A DNA stretch of 64,000 nt, taken from contig NZ_CP015732.1 in assembly GCF_001750145.1 (NCBI RefSeq), positions 4,092,001 to 4,156,000 of the forward strand. Direction: 5' to 3'. The number at the start of each line of letters is the position of its first letter. The stretch's first letter is position 1. The translations under genes and the position numbers were made by a program. This document shows, piece after piece, positions 60,357-64,000 of the stretch. Source of the DNA: Arthrobacter sp. U41. GTDB lineage: Bacteria; Actinomycetota; Actinomycetes; Actinomycetales; Micrococcaceae. Below the pieces are notes generated by a model. The model was not told the DNA's origin, did no database searches, and saw only the letters and a list, made by a program, of their open reading frames with translations.

Positions 60357-61655
60357 GTGACTGGACACACGGACTCGTCCCCCTCAGGACCGGAAGAAAA
60401 CCAGGACTCCGGCAGTGCGGCAGTGCGTACCCGGGACGGGGTTTCCCACCGCCGGACGGCCCTGGCCGGGGTGCTGAACTCGATGGCCCACCGCTTGCGT
60501 CAGCCCCTTCCGGGCGCCCAGCCACGGCTCCGCTTCGAGATGCCCCCGGAGCAGGAGCTCGACGAGACGACGCCGGAGAGCGAGACCAGCGCCCGCTTCG
60601 GCCATCCCGGCCCGCGGATGTCCTCCCAGCACCCCCTTTACGTCGGGTTCATGGGGACGGTCGGCGTGGGCGTGGCCCTGCTCGTCTACTGGATCGGTTC
60701 CAACACCACCCAGCTGCTGCTCTGGATCGTGGCGGCACTCTTCATCGCCCTGGGCCTGGACCCGGTGGTGCGCTGGCTGGAGGGGAAAAGGCTTCCCCGC
60801 GCCGCGGGCATTGTGGCCGCTGTTTCCACGCTGGCCCTGGCGATTGCCGGGTTCTTTGCCACCCTGATCCCCACGATTGTCCAGCAGGTCACCCAGATCG
60901 TCGAAGAGGCGCCGCGCTGGGTCACGGACTTCATTAACTCCGACTTCTTCCGCAGCATCGACAACCAGTACGGGGTGCGGGAACGCATCACCCAGGAGCT
61001 GGAAAAGTTCGTCAACAACCCCGAGGCGATGGGCGGCATCTTCGGCGGCGTCGTCGGTTTCGGCACCACCCTGGCGAACGGCCTGTTCGGGGCCCTGATC
61101 GTGCTGGTGCTGAGCCTCTACTTCCTGGCGGCCCTGCCTGCCATGAAGAAGTGGGGCTACCGGCTGGCCCCGCGGTCCCGCCGGGCCCGGGTCGCGGCCC
61201 TGTCCGAGGAAATCACCGGTTCGGTGGGAAACTACGTCATCGGCCAGGCCGTCGTCGCCCTCCTGAACGCAACCTTCGCCTTCATTGTGATGTCGATCGT
61301 CGGCGTTCCGTTCGCCGTGCTGCTGGCCTTCGTCGTGGCGCTGCTGGCATTCATCCCCCTGGTTGGCGGGCTGATTGCCGGCGTCATCGTCACCGTGATT
61401 GCCCTGACAGCGGGGTGGCAGACCGCTGTGGTCTTCGCCATCTGCTATTTCGCCTACCTGCAGTTCGAGGCCTACTTCATCTCCCCGCGCATCATGCAGA
61501 AAGCGGTCGCCGTGCCGGGCGCCGTCGCCGTCATCTCGGTGATCGCCGGCGGCAGCCTGCTGGGCGTGCTGGGCGCGCTGATCGCGATCCCCACCGCGGC
61601 CGCCATTCTGCTTTTGGTCAAGGAAATCTTCATCGTCCGCCAGGACAAGCACTGA
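60357..61655 (+). CDS. AI-2E family transporter (TqsA/PerM-like)
   Basis: 432 residues with about eight hydrophobic segments. PerM-family features are the LLLWIVAALFIALGLDPVVRWLE start of the first pair, a large soluble loop (QVTQIVEEAPRWVTDFINS, QELEKFVNNPEA), GNYVIGQAVVALLNATFAF and the closing AVAVISVIAGGSLLGVLGALIAIPTAAAILLL. The first 95 residues are a hydrophilic lead. Members export small molecules or ions; sodium/proton antiport is known for some. GTG start is weakly supported. Confidence 0.87.
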   Translation: MTGHTDSSPSGPEENQDSGSAAVRTRDGVSHRRTALAGVLNSMAHRLRQPLPGAQPRLRFEMPPEQELDETTPESETSARFGHPGPRMSSQHPLYVGFMGTVGVGVALLVYWIGSNTTQLLLWIVAALFIALGLDPVVRWLEGKRLPRAAGIVAAVSTLALAIAGFFATLIPTIVQQVTQIVEEAPRWVTDFINSDFFRSIDNQYGVRERITQELEKFVNNPEAMGGIFGGVVGFGTTLANGLFGALIVLVLSLYFLAALPAMKKWGYRLAPRSRRARVAALSEEITGSVGNYVIGQAVVALLNATFAFIVMSIVGVPFAVLLAFVVALLAFIPLVGGLIAGVIVTVIALTAGWQTAVVFAICYFAYLQFEAYFISPRIMQKAVAVPGAVAVISVIAGGSLLGVLGALIAIPTAAAILLLVKEIFIVRQDKH

Positions 61656-61658
61656 CAT

Positions 61659-61726
61659 TTTCCGCTACAGAAAAGGACAGCCGCTGCGTGGATCCACGCA
61701 GCGGCTGTCCTTTTCTGTAGCGGAAA
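61659..61726. terminator. perfect 68-bp palindrome, bidirectional terminator
   Basis: 34-bp arms match without a mismatch around the centre GGATCC, which is itself palindromic. The outer part TTTCCGCTACAGAAAAGGAC gives A-rich and T-rich flanks in both directions. It starts four bases after the transporter stop and ends 13 bp from the stop of the convergent hydrolase gene. Confidence 0.9.
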
Positions 61727-61738
61727 GGCAAGAGACCC

Positions 61739-62536
61739 TCAGGCGTGCGCCGTGGCCACGGGGCCGGCCCATTCCTGCGGCAGTTCCGTCCCGGCGCCGC
61801 CGGGCAGGACCTCATCGACAATTTCGTTGAGCACCCGGCCGGCGTATTTCTCCCCCACCCACAGGTGCTTGGCACCGTCCACGCCCACGACGCGGGCCTG
61901 CGGCACCAGGGCAAAGCGCTCCGCGGCCTCGGCCGGCTGGAGGTAGTCGTCATGCTCGGGGACCAGCACCTTGAGCGGCTTGCCGGCGGACGCCCACTCC
62001 TTGAGGTGCACGTCCGTGGCCCGGTGCAGCGGAGGAGAGAGCAGGATCGCTCCCTCGACCTCGGAGGCCACGGGTTCCGCCGCCCCGTACATCAGCGCGA
62101 GCTCGGTGCCGAAGGACCAGCCCACGAGCCAGCGGTTCGGCAGGCCGCGGTCGACGGCGAACCGCACGGCCGCCTCGACGTCGAGGCGTTCGCCGATGCC
62201 CTCCTCGAACGCCCCGTCACTGGTTCCCCTGGGGGATCCGGTGCCGCGCGTGTTGAAACGGAGCACGGCGATTCCGGCCAGGGCGGGAAGCCGGTAGGAG
62301 GCCTTGCGGTAGACGTGCGAGTCCATAAAACCGCCGTGGGTCGGGAGCGGATGCAGGGTGATGAGGGTGGCCTTCACCGCGCCGGACTCAGGGAGCGCCA
62401 GCTCGCCGACGAGCCGGTGTCCGTCGCTGGTGCGGAGCTCCACGTTCTCCCGGCGGGCCGGGAGAACGGTGGACGCACGGATCGCGGTCGGTGCGGAAGG
62501 CTGGCTGAAGACGTACGACGCCGGGTCAAAACTCAT
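61739..62536 (-). CDS. alpha/beta hydrolase
   Basis: 265 residues. [19 protein letters not shown] forms the oxyanion loop, the nucleophile lies in [23 protein letters not shown] carries the acid and [10 protein letters not shown] the histidine. The fold is that of the small dienelactone hydrolase-like esterases. It begins with about 25 unconserved residues. No neighbour gives a pathway. Confidence 0.86.
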   Translation of the reverse strand: MSFDPASYVFSQPSAPTAIRASTVLPARRENVELRTSDGHRLVGELALPESGAVKATLITLHPLPTHGGFMDSHVYRKASYRLPALAGIAVLRFNTRGTGSPRGTSDGAFEEGIGERLDVEAAVRFAVDRGLPNRWLVGWSFGTELALMYGAAEPVASEVEGAILLSPPLHRATDVHLKEWASAGKPLKVLVPEHDDYLQPAEAAERFALVPQARVVGVDGAKHLWVGEKYAGRVLNEIVDEVLPGGAGTELPQEWAGPVATAHA

Positions 62537-62570
62537 GCGTCCAGCTTAGCGAAAGCATCCGGCCCCCCGG

Positions 62571-62924
62571 TCAGCGGTAGCGGTAGCTGCGTGAGGTCCA
62601 GCAGTTGCTATGCCAGTGCCGCCGCTCCGCAAGGCCCGCGGCGGCCCCGAAAAGATGGTCCTCGGACCACACGACGAGGTGCGCCACGCCGGGCAGCACC
62701 GCCGTCGAGCAGCCCGGGCAGATGTAGGTCTTCTCCGCCCGGCCGGCGGTCACGGGCCGGACCGACCACTCGCCGTCAGGCGCAGTCTCCCGGCGCGCGA
62801 AGCCCGAACGGGCGCGCTCCAGATCCAGCTCCGGCACCGGGCCGCCCTTCGCGCCGGGCTTCGGGACCTTGCCGGAGGCTGCCCTGCCTGGGACGGCTCG
62901 GCGGGGGCGGTTGGAACGTGGCAT
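62571..62924 (-). CDS. small basic protein with zinc-ribbon-like motif
   Basis: 117 residues. The first 35 are basic and proline-rich ([17 protein letters not shown]). The second half has CPGC, two histidines in [10 protein letters not shown] and RRHWHSNCW, together a possible zinc site. In databases this family is often labelled ATP/GTP-binding protein, but no Walker motif is present here. It diverges from nucS with 59 bp between starts, the conserved actinobacterial arrangement. Function unknown. Confidence 0.8.
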   Translation of the reverse strand: MPRSNRPRRAVPGRAASGKVPKPGAKGGPVPELDLERARSGFARRETAPDGEWSVRPVTAGRAEKTYICPGCSTAVLPGVAHLVVWSEDHLFGAAAGLAERRHWHSNCWTSRSYRYR

Positions 62925-62983
62925 GGTTCCATTCTGCCCCAGACCGGGTGCCCCTTCTCCCGGCAGACGGTAGTGTGGACCGG

Positions 62984-63679
62984 GTGCGTTTAGTCATAGC
63001 CCGTTGCTCCGTTGATTATGTCGGCCGGCTCAAGGCCCATCTCCCGCTGGCCACCCGGCTCCTGTTGGTCAAGGCCGACGGTTCCGTTTTGGTCCATTCG
63101 GACGGCGGTTCCTACAAGCCGTTGAACTGGATGAGCCCCCCGGCGTCCCTGCGGGTCTCCACCCCGGACGAGGTCGATGTCGAAATCGGCGTGGTGGAGC
63201 AGTGGACGGTGCAGTCCGCCAAAACCGACGACCGGCTCATCATCAACATCCATGAGCAGCTCCATGACACCTCCCATGAGCTCGGCCAGGACCCCGGGCT
63301 GATCAAGGACGGTGTGGAGGCGGACCTGCAGCGGCTGCTGGCCGACCAGATCGAGCTCCTCGGCACCGGTTTCTCCCTCATCCGCCGCGAGTACTTCACG
63401 GCCATCGGGCCGGTGGACATCCTGGCCAGGGACGCCAAGGGCGGCACCGTGGCCATCGAGCTCAAGCGCCGCGGTGACATCGACGGCGTCGAACAGCTCA
63501 CGCGTTACCTCGAACTGCTCAACCGCGACCCCCGCCTGGCTCCGGTCCGCGGAATCTTCGCTGCCCAGCAGATCAAGCCGCAGGCCAGGGTGCTGGCAAA
63601 CGACCGTGGCATCGACTGCGTCACCCTCGACTATGACGCCATGCGCGGCGTCGACGACGTCGAATCCCGGCTTTTCTAA
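62984..63679 (+). CDS. nucS: endonuclease NucS (EndoMS), non-canonical mismatch repair
   Basis: 231 residues. Cuts both strands at DNA mismatches in archaea and actinobacteria, which lack MutS/MutL. The N-terminal beta domain starts [16 protein letters not shown], and the RecB-like nuclease core shows GPVDILARD and [13 protein letters not shown], i.e. the D...ExK site. The C-terminus [17 protein letters not shown] ends, as in mycobacteria and relatives, with a short segment for clamp binding. GTG start chosen by family comparison; the frame is open far upstream. Confidence 0.94.
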   Translation: MRLVIARCSVDYVGRLKAHLPLATRLLLVKADGSVLVHSDGGSYKPLNWMSPPASLRVSTPDEVDVEIGVVEQWTVQSAKTDDRLIINIHEQLHDTSHELGQDPGLIKDGVEADLQRLLADQIELLGTGFSLIRREYFTAIGPVDILARDAKGGTVAIELKRRGDIDGVEQLTRYLELLNRDPRLAPVRGIFAAQQIKPQARVLANDRGIDCVTLDYDAMRGVDDVESRLF

Positions 63680-64000
63680 AGAGTCCTTTCCAAAAAGGCG
63701 GGAGTGTTTGCCCGGGCCTGCAACGCGGGATGCGCCGGGGAAGCCCGCCTGTGCCGGGGAGGGACTGCGGCACCGTCTGCGTTCATCGATTCTTTGGACA
63801 TAATTTATGGAATTGTGCGCCGCGACCGTTGACCTGCGGCGACGGTCATGAAATTCTTATACGAGTCTTTGTGTAGGTGTTTTTCATGCTCGCAAGACAT
63901 GTTGCGAGCGTGAAGCGCCTGCCGCCGAAGCCCGGTAATTCCGGTCCCACAGCCAGGGTTCTTCTCGCGGAGTGACCAAGTCCGGCACGAAGTGTGCCGG
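63680..64000. other. intergenic region behind nucS
   Basis: 321 bp to the window edge without a firm gene. It becomes AT-richer from 63790 on, as promoter regions do; GACCGT-N12-ACGGTC and TTATAC are visible near 63825-63865. A 29-codon frame and an inverted repeat (63888-63909) lie towards the end. The next gene probably starts to the right of the window. Confidence 0.5.
63886..63975 (+). CDS. possible 29-codon leader ORF
   Basis: Reads MLARHVASVKRLPPKPG and ends TARVLLAE. AGGTG lies about eleven bases upstream. The inverted repeat GCTCGCAA-GACATG-TTGCGAGC (63888-63909) covers its first codons, so an RNA hairpin could mask its start. It may be a leader peptide of a gene outside the window or chance. 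Confidence 0.3.
   Translation: MLARHVASVKRLPPKPGNSGPTARVLLAE

Noticed and set aside
61745..63679. Very long plus-strand frame covering hydrolase, zinc-ribbon gene and nucS
   Set aside because: Only the part from 62984 has family sequence (NucS). The rest is the antisense of two clear genes, open because of high GC.

Overview
The window looks like chromosomal DNA of a high-GC actinobacterium of the Micrococcaceae, most likely Arthrobacter, Pseudarthrobacter or a close relative. The pointers are a GC-rich third codon position almost throughout, frequent GTG starts, four-base ATGA/GTGA gene overlaps, and actinobacterial markers: NucS, the ClpS-DUF2017-MurI-RNase PH-RdgB block, DUF3039, DUF4395 and a SbcC with a zinc hook. 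No rRNA, tRNA, transposase, integrase or CRISPR array was seen.

Layout. 1-5.6 kb (minus strand): ectB-type diaminobutyrate transaminase, a divergent aspartate kinase and a Pls/PosA-type non-ribosomal peptide synthetase that runs off the left edge. Together they read as a small cluster that makes L-2,4-diaminobutyrate and may polymerise it. 5.9-11.8 kb: secreted M28 peptidase, a luciferase-like oxidoreductase with its MarR regulator, a transglutaminase-like protein, a lipoprotein, DUF1684 and GtrA. 11.9-17.9 kb (minus): a tightly coupled NAD de novo operon, nrtR-nadA-nadB-nadC-(28-codon ORF)-cysteine desulfurase, with a 25-bp palindrome at its promoter. 18-23.5 kb: an Lrp/AsnC regulator diverging from an amino-acid permease, then E1 alpha and beta of a 2-oxoacid dehydrogenase, a free-standing lipoyl domain and an alpha/beta hydrolase. 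23.6-25.5 kb: a WXG100-like/hydrolase fusion overlapping a lipoprotein gene. 26.4-32.5 kb: a 4-hydroxyphenylacetate catabolic island (MHS transporter, hpaB, hpaC, IclR regulator, hpaE). 32.6-43.3 kb: MFS exporter, sbcC-sbcD, aquaporin, ADP-ribosylglycohydrolase, DUF4395, exonuclease-BRCT and DedA.

43.4-50.3 kb: rdgB, rph, an MBL-fold hydrolase, murI, DUF2017 and clpS on the minus strand, diverging from the NAD salvage pair pncB-pncA. 50.4-64 kb: helicase, DUF3039, nagB, an ABC exporter pair, an old yellow enzyme, a YbbN-like co-chaperone, a large membrane protein of unknown role, an AI-2E family transporter, an alpha/beta hydrolase, a zinc-ribbon-like protein and nucS.

Non-coding structure is notable. 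A 63-bp palindromic element with invariant 13-bp ends occurs three times, each time directly behind a stop codon. A perfect 68-bp palindrome and several strong hairpins separate convergent genes. Candidate operators lie in front of the LLM/marR, nrtR, asnC/permease, MHS transporter, hpaBC/iclR and hpaE genes.
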